A DNA stretch of 64,000 nt from Chryseobacterium arthrosphaerae (GCF_001684965.1 NZ_MAYG01000001.1:3348001-3412000), one strand, 5' to 3'. Positions 35,784-44,375 are shown, counted from the stretch's first letter. Notes: a model not told the origin generated them from the letters alone. Translations and numbers: made by a program.

Positions 35784-36854
35784 ATGAAAACAAAACAACA
35801 AACTATAAATCAGGGGGATCATAAAATAAACTGGTTCCAGCATTTTCTTATGATATGTTCCGGCGGGAATATTCATATTTTAAGAAAAACTCCGAGTGAA
35901 TGGAATAAATTTTCAGGGATCGGAGGGATCGTACTTTTCACTGCAGTATTTGCTACTCTGTCTGCAGGCTATGCCATGTATACAGTCTTTGATGATGTCT
36001 GGACTGCTATAGGATTCGGAGTTCTCTGGGGGCTGATGATCTTCAATCTTGACCGTTATATTGTCTCTTCCATCAAAAAAACAGGAACCTGGTGGAATCA
36101 GATTCTTATGGCTATTCCCCGCTTGATCCTTGCTACATTTTTAGGAATCATTATTTCCAAACCACTTGAGCTTAAAATTTTTGAAAAGGAGGTCAATAAA
36201 CAGCTGAATACCATTATTCAGAGAAATAAAAAACAGCTGCAGGGTGAAATGAGCGGAAGAATTCTCCAGCAGAGCGGGCCATTTGAAACGGAAAAACAAC
36301 AGATCTCAGAGAAAATTGCGCAATACCAGAAATCTTATGATTCCGCCTCTGTAGAACTTGAAAAGGAGATATTGGGAAAACAATCGGGGCTTACCAGTGG
36401 AAAAGAAGGCTACGGACCTAATGCCAAACGTAAGCAGGAATTAAAAGAACAGCGCAGACAGGACCTCGAGAATTATCAGAAGCAGGCTGCACCAAGGCTG
36501 GAATATTTAGACAAAGAAATTTCCAAGGTATATACCAATCTGGAAACTGAAAGAAAATCCACAGAAACCTTTGAAGACAAGTTCAATGGTTTTGCAGCCA
36601 GACTTCAGGCACTGGATGAGCTTGGTAAAAATTCAGCCATTATCGGACTGGCAGCAGCATTTATCATGGGTCTTTTTATCTGTCTCGAGATTTCCCCGGT
36701 TTTAGTAAAGCTGATTTCCCATGTAGGACCTTATGATTATCTTTTAGAGAAAACAGAAAATGATTTCAGATTGTATTCTAAAGAAAAAATTGAAAAAGGA
36801 AATGCCCTGACCGATTTCCGGATCGAAGATTTTAAGGATAATCTGGATAAATAG
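35784..36854 (+). CDS. DUF4407 membrane protein
   Basis: 356 residues. The N-terminal block NWFQHFLMICSGGNIHIL, FSGIGGIVLFTAVFATLSAGYA and GLMIFNLDRYIVSSIKK is characteristic of DUF4407. Three membrane helices are at ~38-58, 62-82 and 95-115, followed by a ~175-residue soluble, coiled-coil-like domain rich in Lys, Glu and Gln, and a last helix at ~290-310. The family is widespread and uncharacterised; the coiled coil suggests oligomerisation or a scaffold. A bacteriocin-like peptide gene follows, in the same direction but with its own promoter. Confidence 0.85.
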   Translation: MKTKQQTINQGDHKINWFQHFLMICSGGNIHILRKTPSEWNKFSGIGGIVLFTAVFATLSAGYAMYTVFDDVWTAIGFGVLWGLMIFNLDRYIVSSIKKTGTWWNQILMAIPRLILATFLGIIISKPLELKIFEKEVNKQLNTIIQRNKKQLQGEMSGRILQQSGPFETEKQQISEKIAQYQKSYDSASVELEKEILGKQSGLTSGKEGYGPNAKRKQELKEQRRQDLENYQKQAAPRLEYLDKEISKVYTNLETERKSTETFEDKFNGFAARLQALDELGKNSAIIGLAAAFIMGLFICLEISPVLVKLISHVGPYDYLLEKTENDFRLYSKEKIEKGNALTDFRIEDFKDNLDK

Positions 36855-36951
36855 TTTATTGATGCTGGAAGTATACATAAGTACTGTTTCCCTAACCGGA
36901 TTAAAATTAACCGGATCATATTTTTGATCTGTTCAAAACATAATACAACTT

Positions 36952-36980
36952 ACCTTCCTGTTTTTCGGGAAGGTTTTTAA
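36952..36980 (+). terminator. Terminator of the DUF4407 gene
   Basis: accttcc pairs with gggaaggt (imperfect at the loop side) across a T-rich loop, followed by T5. Confidence 0.8.
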
Positions 36981-37059
36981 TTGATGACTTGCTAAAAATC
37001 TCCATTTAAATAATTTTAAACTTTTCCTGAAAACATTGATAAGTTGTGATAAAAAAATA

Positions 37060-37067
37060 TAAATTTG
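37060..37067 (+). promoter_or_regulatory. -7 box TAAATTTG of the peptide gene
   Basis: Exact TAnnTTTG, about 39 nt before the ATG at 37107. It lies downstream of any earlier in-frame start, so it fixes the start at 37107. Confidence 0.55.
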
Positions 37068-37106
37068 AGAAACAGCTATAAAGCAAAAATCAAAAAATCA
37101 ATTATT

Positions 37107-37283
37107 ATGAAAAATTTAAAAAAAGTTTCAAGAGAAAGCTTAAAAAGTATTAAGGGTGGATTTAAAATGTGCAACAGCGAATTACCGAATTTCGGATGTG
37201 GTGATGCTGAAATTTTTTGCTGTGGCCCCGGAGGATGCAGAAGAATAGCAGATCTGCCGCCAGGCTCTTGTTCTATTTTATAA
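37107..37283 (+). CDS. GG-leader bacteriocin-like peptide
   Basis: 58 residues. The N-terminus MKNLKKVSRESLKSIKGG is a double-glycine leader of the type found across Chryseobacterium small peptides. The ~40-residue mature part has six cysteines in the pattern C...C......CC....C.........C (MCNSELPNFGCGDAEIFCC, GPGGCRRI, PPGSCSIL). Such leaders are normally cut by a C39-peptidase ABC transporter. No transporter, modification enzyme or immunity gene is adjacent. Whether the product kills or signals is unknown. Start choice: the promoter box lies upstream at 37060-37067. Confidence 0.75.
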   Translation: MKNLKKVSRESLKSIKGGFKMCNSELPNFGCGDAEIFCCGPGGCRRIADLPPGSCSIL

Positions 37284-37307
37284 TGACAATACCACTTGTA
37301 TCTATAA

Positions 37308-37334
37308 GACCATTGCTTCTGCGATGGTTTTTTT
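37308..37334 (+). terminator. Terminator of the peptide gene
   Basis: accattgc pairs with gcgatggt (one G-U) over a 4-nt loop, followed by T7. Confidence 0.85.
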
Positions 37335-37393
37335 ATTATTACTGTCTAAAAGATTCATCAATGAATTAGGAATATTTTTTGCACGTCTATCAT

Positions 37394-37591
37394 ATGCCTT
37401 CAAGTGTTGTACATCATTTCATATATTTTCCGGAAACTGAAATATTGAGAATTATATATCAGTCGGGGGCGGTATATGATTATCTCCGGGTACCTCCCGG
37501 TATTGTCGAAAAATTCGGAAAGGCAAGATCTAAAGGGACTTTTCTGAACGCAGTGATTAAACCAAAATTTAAATTTATCAAGGTTAAATAA
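37394..37591 (+). CDS. KTSC-domain protein
   Basis: 65 residues from the ATG at 37394 (MPSSVVHHFIYFPETEI), the usual way family members begin. An upstream in-frame TTG at 37379 lies in a promoter-like T run. The KTSC signature is clear: FPETEILRIIYQSGAVYDYL, VPPGIVEKF and ARSKGTFLNAVIKPKFKF (a variant of K-G-x-x-x-N..I...F). The domain is small and soluble and is often found fused to or near nucleic-acid enzymes; its function is unknown. Confidence 0.85.
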   Translation: MPSSVVHHFIYFPETEILRIIYQSGAVYDYLRVPPGIVEKFGKARSKGTFLNAVIKPKFKFIKVK

Positions 37592-37593
37592 AG

Positions 37594-37625
37594 AATGCCT
37601 CCGTTTCCGAAGGCATTTTTATTAA
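37594..37625. terminator. Terminator between KTSC gene and guaB
   Basis: aatgcct pairs with aggcatt, loop ~10 nt, then T5; it may serve both convergent genes. Confidence 0.75.
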
Positions 37626-37637
37626 TATTTTTAATTC

Positions 37638-39098
37638 TTATAGTGAATAGTTAGGAGCTTCCTGTGTGATGATGACATCATGCGGGTGAGATTCTTTCAA
37701 TCCGCTTCCTGTGATCATTACCAGTTTGGAATCTTTTTGTAAAGCTTCAATATCTTTTGCTCCGCAATATCCCATACCTGCTCTTAAACCTCCGGTCAAC
37801 TGGAAGATCACATCTTCTAATTTCCCTTTATGAGGTACTCTTCCTTCAATTCCTTCCGGAACGAATTTTTTAGCTTCACTCTGGAAATATCTTTCTTTTC
37901 CTCCTCTCTTCATGGCAGAAAGGCTTCCCATTCCCTGATAGGATTTGAATTTTCTTCCCTGGAAGATAATTTCTTCACCCGGAGCTTCATCTGTACCGGC
38001 TAATAGTGACCCCAACATTACTGCTCCGGCGCCACTTGCAATAGCTTTTACAATATCTCCTGAAAGTTTGATCCCTCCGTCAGCAATTACGGTTACATTC
38101 TGAGACTTCGCATATTCGTATACGTTATAGATTGCAGATAGCTGAGGAACCCCTACTCCGGCAACAACTCTGGTTGTACAGATAGAACCTGGCCCTACTC
38201 CTACTTTAAGAACGTTGGCACCGGCCTTGATAAGGTCTTCTGCCGCTTCAGCTGTTACAATATTTCCTCCTACGATATCAAGATGAGGATAGGCTTTTCT
38301 GATCTCAGAAATTTTATCCAGAACTCCTTTGGAATGTCCGTGTGCAGAATCGATGGCAACAATATCAACTCCGGCCTGTACCAAAGCTTCAATTCTGTCT
38401 AAGGTATCTTCACCTACTCCTACTCCGGCACCTACAATAAGGCGGCCGTTCTGGTCTTTATTGGCATTCGGATATTCAAGCTGGTTGTCGATATCTTTGA
38501 TTGTAATCAAACCTACAAGCTTATTGTCTTTATCTACGATCGGAAGTTTCTCTACCCTGTTCTTAAGAAGGATTTCTTTTGCCTTTTCAAGGTTGGTATC
38601 TTTGTCTGAAGTGATCAGGTTTTCTTTGGTCATGATCTCCTCTACTTTCATCCCAAGATTTTCCTGATATTTTACATCTCTGTTGGTAATAATCCCGATC
38701 AGAACATTATCTGCATCTACTACAGGAAGTCCTGAGATTTTATATCTTGACATCATCTCTTTAGCCTCACCTAGAGTGTGGTCCTTAGAAAGGGTAACCG
38801 GATCGGAAATCATTCCGTTTTCGGAACGTTTTACACGGTTTACCTGTGCTGCCTGCTCAGCGATCGTCATGTTTTTGTGAATAAAGCCCAAACCACCTAC
38901 TCTTGCCAGGGCAATAGCGAGATCAGCTTCAGTAACAGTGTCCATCGCAGCGGAAACTATCGGAACATTCAGCGTGATTTTGTCGGTAAGTCTTGATTTT
39001 AATGAAACCTGGTTAGGTAAAACTTCTGAATAAGAAGGGACTAGAAGAACGTCATCGAAAGTGATGGCTGTCTCTACAATTTTGTTATGAATAGACAT
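37638..39098 (-). CDS. guaB: Inosine-5'-monophosphate dehydrogenase
   Basis: 486 residues. It oxidises IMP to XMP with NAD+, the committed step of guanine nucleotide synthesis. The N-terminal TIM-barrel part ([28 protein letters not shown]) is interrupted at ~95-205 by two CBS domains ([38 protein letters not shown]). The catalytic loop [11 protein letters not shown] carries the nucleophilic Cys; the flap [18 protein letters not shown] is intact. Full length, single gene, own promoter. Confidence 0.98.
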   Translation of the reverse strand: MSIHNKIVETAITFDDVLLVPSYSEVLPNQVSLKSRLTDKITLNVPIVSAAMDTVTEADLAIALARVGGLGFIHKNMTIAEQAAQVNRVKRSENGMISDPVTLSKDHTLGEAKEMMSRYKISGLPVVDADNVLIGIITNRDVKYQENLGMKVEEIMTKENLITSDKDTNLEKAKEILLKNRVEKLPIVDKDNKLVGLITIKDIDNQLEYPNANKDQNGRLIVGAGVGVGEDTLDRIEALVQAGVDIVAIDSAHGHSKGVLDKISEIRKAYPHLDIVGGNIVTAEAAEDLIKAGANVLKVGVGPGSICTTRVVAGVGVPQLSAIYNVYEYAKSQNVTVIADGGIKLSGDIVKAIASGAGAVMLGSLLAGTDEAPGEEIIFQGRKFKSYQGMGSLSAMKRGGKERYFQSEAKKFVPEGIEGRVPHKGKLEDVIFQLTGGLRAGMGYCGAKDIEALQKDSKLVMITGSGLKESHPHDVIITQEAPNYSL

Positions 39099-39112
39099 CT
39101 TTACTTTCTTTG

Positions 39113-39120
39113 CAAAATTA
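39113..39120 (-). promoter_or_regulatory. -7 box TAATTTTG of guaB
   Basis: Exact TAnnTTTG on the minus strand, 14 nt before the guaB ATG. Confidence 0.6.
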
Positions 39121-39189
39121 GGTTATTTTGATGACATATGAAAATCCTTTTTGATAGTTTAAATAAAAATTAATAATCAATAACTTAAA

Positions 39190-39222
39190 TCAAAAAACCG
39201 CTCTTTTTTCAAGAACGGTTAC
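39190..39222 (-). terminator. Terminator downstream of the 39287 gene
   Basis: On the minus strand aaccgttct pairs with agagcggtt (one G-U), followed by T6. Confidence 0.75.
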
Positions 39223-39286
39223 GGTACAAAATAATTGATAAGTATGAAACTACTTGTTGAATATTAATTTTTCAATGGTAAACATC

Positions 39287-39991
39287 CTATTTAATGGGAT
39301 TTCCATTTTCGTCTAAATTTTCGATATGGGTATTGTTATTTTTATCAATATATAATTTTAATCTTACTTTCCCTTTAGTATCCCGGATAAAGATTCCCAC
39401 ATCTCCGTTTGCTGTTTTGCCGGCAAAAAACCGTTCATTGGTTAATTTCCCTTCTTCCCTGAGTTTTGCATATGCTTTTTTGCTGGCTACAGGATCATTG
39501 AGTTTTTTCAGGGAGTCTTCAAACTTTATAATGGCTTCTAACGGAAAGTCATCCGGACGGTCCCAGAGCTTTAAACCATATACTCTTTTTTTATCTTTGC
39601 CCGCTTCTTCGGAATATTGCAGCTGCATAATCTGGTCTGTATTTCTCTGATCTACAGAGTATACCATTCCGGACCCTTCTTTATTCCCATCATATACAAG
39701 TCCGCCACACTCATCTCCCAGCGAATTAAAGAAAATCATCCCCGCTTCTCTTTCTCTCTGCTTCATGTTTTTATGGTTCACCATTCCCGGATGTTGCCGT
39801 TCTTTATTACTGATCACCATTTTTAAGGTTCCGTCTTTTTCAATAATATTGATGCGTTCCACATCGATTTCCTTAAAACGTTCGTTAGCATACTGACTTT
39901 TGAATGCAAGAAAGAAAAATACTATACATACAGCCGTAAGCGAAACAGCATAGATTTTAAGGATACGGACTTCTTTTATTAGCTTTTCCAT
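39287..39991 (-). CDS. Single-pass membrane protein of unknown function
   Basis: 234 residues. One N-terminal helix (~11-30, LKIYAVSLTAVCIVFFFLAF) with the rest probably periplasmic. The soluble part has beta-rich motifs (IDVERINIIEKDGTLKMVIS, AGMIFFNSLGDECGGLVYDG, DVGIFIRDTKGKVRLKLYID) suggesting a beta-helix-like or repeated strand fold. I have seen similar proteins widely in Bacteroidota without an assigned role. It lies 32 bp downstream of the DUF4252 lipoprotein gene and could be the last gene of the sigma-factor operon. Confidence 0.7.
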   Translation of the reverse strand: MEKLIKEVRILKIYAVSLTAVCIVFFFLAFKSQYANERFKEIDVERINIIEKDGTLKMVISNKERQHPGMVNHKNMKQREREAGMIFFNSLGDECGGLVYDGNKEGSGMVYSVDQRNTDQIMQLQYSEEAGKDKKRVYGLKLWDRPDDFPLEAIIKFEDSLKKLNDPVASKKAYAKLREEGKLTNERFFAGKTANGDVGIFIRDTKGKVRLKLYIDKNNNTHIENLDENGNPIK

Positions 39992-40023
39992 GCCCAGGTA
40001 GTTTAGAGGTTAAATATTTCTTA

Positions 40024-40527
40024 TTATTTGTCTGTAACAGAACTGATCATTTTTGAGAGATCATCAGGGGTAAAATTTCCCTTTACATCTACAAATACAA
40101 GATCGTCAGTACGGGAACCCAAAGTGATCAGCATATTTTTAATGGCATCACCATCCTGCTTTACCCGGATATTAATATGATCTCCGTCATGCTGTATAGT
40201 TGCCCAGTCTTCATAACGGTTGTCATGCAGATATTGGCTGTAATCATCAAGTATTTCTTTGCTTCCGTTGGATACGGTAAGAACTTTTATTTTGGATGCT
40301 TTCTTCACCAGGTTGATCGTCTCTTCACTTTCACCTTCTTTCCGTAAAGCTTTTTTAATATACGATTTGGCCAGAACCATTGGTACATTGATACTCGTAA
40401 ATTTTGCTCCTTTAAAATCGTATGCTGAATTGGAGAAAAATTCCATATTGGGCTTTTCTGAAACAATACAGGACTGAAGCAGCACCATTGTTAGAATGGT
40501 CAGAAAAATGTTGGTAAGAGTTTTCAT
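40024..40527 (-). CDS. DUF4252 lipoprotein
   Basis: 167 residues from the ATG at 40527. The upstream in-frame start (40587) would overlap the preceding gene and hide the signal sequence. Lipobox LQSC (Cys20). The mature part carries a DUF4252-type domain (FKGAKFTSINVPMVLAKSYI, VKKASKIKVLTVSNGS, TIQHDGDHINIRVKQDGDAIKN, ITLGSRTDDLVFVDVKGNF). It is shorter than, and similar to, the N-terminal half of the next upstream gene. Probably an envelope protein of the ECF sigma regulon; molecular role unknown. Confidence 0.8.
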   Translation of the reverse strand: MKTLTNIFLTILTMVLLQSCIVSEKPNMEFFSNSAYDFKGAKFTSINVPMVLAKSYIKKALRKEGESEETINLVKKASKIKVLTVSNGSKEILDDYSQYLHDNRYEDWATIQHDGDHINIRVKQDGDAIKNMLITLGSRTDDLVFVDVKGNFTPDDLSKMISSVTDK

Positions 40528-40537
40528 GATTGTTTTT

Positions 40538-41824
40538 TTATTTAACTTGTCTGAGGGTGCCTCCTGAAATTTTATCCACTTTAGCATCCAGTTCAGGGTT
40601 TCCTTTCAATTTGACAGCTGCTCCTGAAGAGACTTTTATTTTCAGCTTATCTGTAACGAAAAGGGACAGGCTTGCTCCTGATGTAGATTCTGCTACTGCT
40701 GAAGCAATTTTAAGGTCTTCCAGTTTAGTAGAAGATCCGCTATTCACGTCGATCACTGCTGATGCTGCCTGGCCGGATAAGTTAACATTGGCTCCGCTTG
40801 AAATATTCAATGCCAGTTTTGATGCTGTAAGATCTGCTTTCAAAACAGAGCCTGAACTGACATTCACCGCAGCATCCTGCTTTATATTGAAGTTCCCTTT
40901 AATAACAGACCCTGCCTCAGCTTCAATATCCATATTGTTTTCCACTACAGTATCAAGTACCGTAAAGATACTTCCCGACGAAGTTTTAACCCCGTAAATA
41001 TGTGGCGAAGAAACATTGATGCTCAGATTTTTAAACCTCACATTTCGCTGCCCTTTGTTATCAATATATATTTTCAGTACTCCGTTTTCCACTTTGGTGA
41101 TCACATACTGCAGTTTATCTGCATCAGCAATTACTTTTACATTTCTGTTATTCTCCTGCTTAAAGATCACATTCACTCCTACACTGGCTTCTATTCTTGA
41201 GAATTCGCCTACATTTCTGTTGTCTCCATTCAGGTAAGAAGAGGTATTGTCTGAAGTAAGATCATTTCTCACAGAAGTTGTAACAGAATTGGTTTTAAGC
41301 TCACTTGAGTTGATGATTTTATTCACATCGGACATTTTCATTTTCCCATTGAGAATAAAGATAATGTTCTCTTCTTTAGAATCAACGTTGAAGACTAAAT
41401 TTTCCAGGTAATTATCTTTTTCTTCTTCAGCTAAGAACTTCATAGAAGTACCGTCATTGTTCATCGTCATCAGCTCATTGAAATTAAGGGATTTCAATGC
41501 TCTGTTTACCTTTTCAGATTTCTCTTCGTTCAGCTTAATATTTTCCACATTATCATCTTCAAGATCCTCCGGGAATGTTGCTTTGGGAATAATCAGAATT
41601 TTAAGACCATCCACCTCATTCAATATGGGTTTTATTTTTCCTACATAGGCATCGTTCACATCAATGGTATTCAACAGCTTGAACATGGGCTTCTTTATGT
41701 TGATGGATGTAACTCCGCCATTTTTTTCAAAATCCTGAAAAAGTTTATTTAATTTATCAGTCTGCGCCGAAGAAGTTACAAAACCGCTTAAAATTATGGC
41801 TATTATAAAAAATATTTTTTTCAT
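40538..41824 (-). CDS. Exported DUF4252-DUF2807 two-domain protein
   Basis: 428 residues from the ATG at 41824, which directly begins a signal peptide (MKKIFFIIAIILSGFVTSSAQ); the ATG at 41866 would lie within the upstream gene. Residues ~20-180 form a DUF4252 domain (LNKLFQDFEKNGGVTSINI, GLKILIIPKA, ENIIFILNGKMKMSDVN). Residues ~205-428 form a DUF2807 (head-GIN) beta-helix domain with repeated VSSG/SGA steps (RIEASVGVNVIFKQ, NVSSGSVLKADL, KIKVSSGAAVKLKG). Both domains are common in Bacteroidota envelope proteins of unknown role. It sits 10 bp before the DUF4252 lipoprotein and 16 bp after the anti-sigma-like gene, within one operon. Confidence 0.85.
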   Translation of the reverse strand: MKKIFFIIAIILSGFVTSSAQTDKLNKLFQDFEKNGGVTSINIKKPMFKLLNTIDVNDAYVGKIKPILNEVDGLKILIIPKATFPEDLEDDNVENIKLNEEKSEKVNRALKSLNFNELMTMNNDGTSMKFLAEEEKDNYLENLVFNVDSKEENIIFILNGKMKMSDVNKIINSSELKTNSVTTSVRNDLTSDNTSSYLNGDNRNVGEFSRIEASVGVNVIFKQENNRNVKVIADADKLQYVITKVENGVLKIYIDNKGQRNVRFKNLSINVSSPHIYGVKTSSGSIFTVLDTVVENNMDIEAEAGSVIKGNFNIKQDAAVNVSSGSVLKADLTASKLALNISSGANVNLSGQAASAVIDVNSGSSTKLEDLKIASAVAESTSGASLSLFVTDKLKIKVSSGAAVKLKGNPELDAKVDKISGGTLRQVK

Positions 41825-41840
41825 GGGATTGATTTGATTT

Positions 41841-42527
41841 TTAGTATTCGCTGTCAAAGTTTTCATTTTTTTGAGAAGATGCTACTGTTTTTTTAAACTC
41901 ACTTCCCAATTTCATGAAGGAGTATTTCGTAACATCAATGGCTTCTTTTTCGCTGCTGATTCTTTTACCGTTTACAATGACATAAGAATCATCATAAGCT
42001 GTAGAATCATTCAGGTTTTTATTATTTTTAGCAGAGGTGTTGTCAACATATCTCGGCCTTGTTTCTTTTTTAAGTCTTCCTCTTTTGGGCAGAATTTCAT
42101 CCAGTACATCTTTTTCTGCAACCTGGTTTTCCTGAAAAACAGAATCTTTTTTGGTTCCGGAAATAGAGTCTGTATGGTTCACTGCTACCTGTTCCTGATG
42201 GTCACTGTTCTCTTCCAAAAATCCTGATTTCTGTTTCAGAATTTCGTTTTTCACCAAGGTTTCTCTGTCCTGCACATCTGTACCGGTATTTTTATTATTA
42301 AAAAAGAATCCTATCCCGAAAATCAGCATTACACTGGCGGCCATCCAGAACCATTTGGGAAAAGAAGGTTTTTTCTTTTCTCCTAACGGAATAATAGGAG
42401 CAGCATCTTTCTCAGGCTCTTCACCTTCTGCCTTCTGAAGAAAATCTTCAAAGCTCCAGTCCATTTTTTCTTCCCGGATATCCCGGAAGATTTCGTCGTA
42501 TTTATCTTGTAATTGATCTTTTTTCAT
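41841..42527 (-). CDS. Putative anti-sigma factor (membrane protein)
   Basis: 228 residues. A soluble N-terminus (QLQDKYDEIFRDIREEKMDWSFEDFLQKAE) is followed by one membrane helix (~58-76, WFWMAASVMLIFGIGFFF) and a polar, probably periplasmic C-terminal region. Its start overlaps the sigma gene by 26 bp, the normal arrangement of an ECF sigma with its membrane anti-sigma. No ZAS zinc motif is seen, so the assignment rests on topology and operon position. Confidence 0.75.
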   Translation of the reverse strand: MKKDQLQDKYDEIFRDIREEKMDWSFEDFLQKAEGEEPEKDAAPIIPLGEKKKPSFPKWFWMAASVMLIFGIGFFFNNKNTGTDVQDRETLVKNEILKQKSGFLEENSDHQEQVAVNHTDSISGTKKDSVFQENQVAEKDVLDEILPKRGRLKKETRPRYVDNTSAKNNKNLNDSTAYDDSYVIVNGKRISSEKEAIDVTKYSFMKLGSEFKKTVASSQKNENFDSEY

Positions 42528-43011
42528 AGCTCATCAGTTGTGAGATTTGTTCTTTTACTTTTTGTCTTGCCCGCATAAGGTTTACCCTTACCGCATTTTC
42601 TTCCATTTCCAGCATTTCAGAAATTTCAGAAATATCATACTCTTCTACATCTTTCAGGTGGATCACCATCTTTTGTTTTTCCGGGAGCTGATTGATGAAT
42701 CCTACAATATGTTCCTTAAGATTATCCACCTCCATGCTATAGAGCTCCGAGCGATGCAGCTGCATATCCGCAAAACCGATCTTTACATCGTGATGCTTCA
42801 GCCGGTTGAGACATTCGTTCCGGACAGACTTCAGCGCATAGGACCTGAAATTTCCAAATTGCCCAAGCTCGTCTCTCTTCTGCCAAAACTTCATCATGAG
42901 ATCCTGTACCACATCTTCTGCTTCATCACTGCTCATGACGAACCGTTTCGCAAAACGATACATCTCGTCTTTGAGAATAAACACCGTATTCTTGAAGGTT
43001 TCCTGGGTCAT
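42502..43011 (-). CDS. ECF RNA polymerase sigma factor
   Basis: 169 residues. Region 2 (MYRFAKRFVMSSDEAEDVVQDLMMKFW, then FRSYALKSVRNECLNRL) and region 4 (QLPEKQKMVIHLKDVEEYDISEISEMLEM, VRVNLMRARQKVKE) are complete. It should direct RNA polymerase to its own set of promoters and is probably held by the next gene's product. It is the first gene of a four- or five-gene operon. The leader carries a perfect palindrome (43032-43046). Confidence 0.92.
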   Translation of the reverse strand: MTQETFKNTVFILKDEMYRFAKRFVMSSDEAEDVVQDLMMKFWQKRDELGQFGNFRSYALKSVRNECLNRLKHHDVKIGFADMQLHRSELYSMEVDNLKEHIVGFINQLPEKQKMVIHLKDVEEYDISEISEMLEMEENAVRVNLMRARQKVKEQISQLMSYEKRSITR

Positions 43012-43031
43012 GAGTTTTGTTTCTTATAGGT

Positions 43032-43069
43032 AAGACAACTTGTCTTTATAATCTATTACATCAAAAATA
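43032..43069 (-). promoter_or_regulatory. Promoter and palindromic site of the ECF operon
   Basis: The minus-strand -7 box TATTTTTG is at 43062-43069. Downstream in the leader is the perfect palindrome aagacaa-c-ttgtctt (43032-43046), centred 28 bp before the ATG. It could be an operator or an RNA hairpin near the start codon. Confidence 0.55.
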
Positions 43070-43070
43070 A

Positions 43071-43098
43071 AAAAACTTCAAAAAATTTGAAGTTTTTT
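43071..43098 (-). terminator. Terminator of the GlmU-like gene
   Basis: aaaaacttcaaa (43071-43082) pairs with tttgaagttttt (43087-43098). The T tail on the minus strand runs into the promoter box of the next operon. Confidence 0.85.
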
Positions 43099-43110
43099 AT
43101 TATAAGTAGA

Positions 43111-44271
43111 TTAATACGTGTCAAAAATATGCTTCAGAACAGCTTTATCCTGCTCTGTCAGTACTACTTTTCTTCTGGCCATTGCTCTTTCTGCCACTTC
43201 ATATACTTTATCCAGCTTGAATCTTTCATCATCTTTCATCCCGCCCCATGAGAAATTTTCTACAAGGTTAGGAGGAAATCCCGGCTTGAAAATATTGGAG
43301 GCTACGCCTACTACGGTTCCTGTATTCAGTTGTGTATTGATCGCCGTTTTGGAATGATCTCCCATTATAAGTCCTGCAAACTGTAAACCGGTGTCTTCAA
43401 AGGCCTTGGTTCTGTAATTCCAGAATTTTACATTTCCGTAATTATTTTTCATGTTTGAAGAATTACTGTCCGCACCGAAGTTACACCATTCCCCGATTAC
43501 TGAGTTTCCAACAAAACCTTCATGCCCTTTACTGGAATATCCGAAAATGATAATATTATTCACTTCACCTCCTACTTTACAGTGTGGCCCTACTGTAGTG
43601 GCTCCATAGATCTTTGCTCCCAGGTTAAATTTGGAATCATCACACAATGCAATAGGCCCGCGAAGATGACAGCCTTCCATCACTTCAGTATTTTTGCCGA
43701 TATATATTTTACCGGTCCTGGTATTGATGGTTGAAAACTCAATATAAGCTCCTTCTTCAATGAAAAGGTCTTTCTTATCTCCTATAAAGCCGTTGGTGGA
43801 GGATAATTCCTGTGAAGTCCTGCCTTTAGTCAGTAAATCAAAATCAAAATCAATGGCATGATGATTATAGGTAAACAGATCTTTTGGTCTTTTAAAGAAC
43901 ACAAGCTCTTCTTTGATATCCGTCATTTTCTCAATCTGGTTCAGAGAAAATCCTTTCATATTGATTCGGGCAGCAATCAGCTCATCTTCATATACCAGAG
44001 CTTCTCCCATTTTAAGGTCTTTGATCTGCTGAATCACAGTCTCTGTCGGGAGGAAATTCGGTACCAGGAAAAGGCTTTCTTTATCTTCCGGACTTTTAAA
44101 TTTATCCTGAAGATACATTTCTGTAAAATAAGTCACCTCGGTATTTTCCAGAATTTTCTGCCATCTTTCGGAAAAGGTAAGGATTCCGCATCTCATGGCT
44201 GCAACCGGGCGGGTAAAGGTAAGCGGAAGAAAATCTTCCCAATATTGTGCATCTGAAAATACTAACTGCAT
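43111..44271 (-). CDS. GlmU-like putative sugar nucleotidyltransferase
   Basis: 386 residues. The N-terminal half resembles a degenerate nucleotidyltransferase domain (MQLVFSDAQYWEDFLPLTFTRPVAAMRCGILTF in several pieces). The C-terminal half is a left-handed beta-helix with hexapeptide-like repeats (IYIGKNTEVMEGCHLRGPIA, AKIYGATTVGPHCKVGGEV, SVIGEWCNFGADSNSSNMKNN). Members of this family in Bacteroidota are labelled GlmU family or TIGR03991. True GlmU makes UDP-GlcNAc; here the usual N-terminal LAAGxGTRM loop is absent, so substrate and even activity are open. Single gene with its own promoter. Confidence 0.85.
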   Translation of the reverse strand: MQLVFSDAQYWEDFLPLTFTRPVAAMRCGILTFSERWQKILENTEVTYFTEMYLQDKFKSPEDKESLFLVPNFLPTETVIQQIKDLKMGEALVYEDELIAARINMKGFSLNQIEKMTDIKEELVFFKRPKDLFTYNHHAIDFDFDLLTKGRTSQELSSTNGFIGDKKDLFIEEGAYIEFSTINTRTGKIYIGKNTEVMEGCHLRGPIALCDDSKFNLGAKIYGATTVGPHCKVGGEVNNIIIFGYSSKGHEGFVGNSVIGEWCNFGADSNSSNMKNNYGNVKFWNYRTKAFEDTGLQFAGLIMGDHSKTAINTQLNTGTVVGVASNIFKPGFPPNLVENFSWGGMKDDERFKLDKVYEVAERAMARRKVVLTEQDKAVLKHIFDTY

Positions 44272-44310
44272 GATTCAGTTTTAAGTTTAAGGTTTAAAAT
44301 TCAAGGTTAA

Positions 44311-44318
44311 CAAATTTA
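44311..44318 (-). promoter_or_regulatory. -7 box TAAATTTG of the GlmU-like gene
   Basis: Exact TAnnTTTG on the minus strand. The leader contains short repeated steps (gtttaa, ggtttaa, caaggtt). Confidence 0.5.
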
Positions 44319-44321
44319 CAA

Positions 44322-44353
44322 TAAAAAAAGTCTCCCAAAAATTGGAAGACTTT
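44322..44353 (-). terminator. Terminator of rpmE2
   Basis: aaagtct-c-ccaa pairs with ttgg-a-agacttt with one internal mismatch; the A7 run on the plus strand is the T tail. Confidence 0.8.
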
Positions 44354-44375
44354 AATATTTTAATTGTACAAAAAA

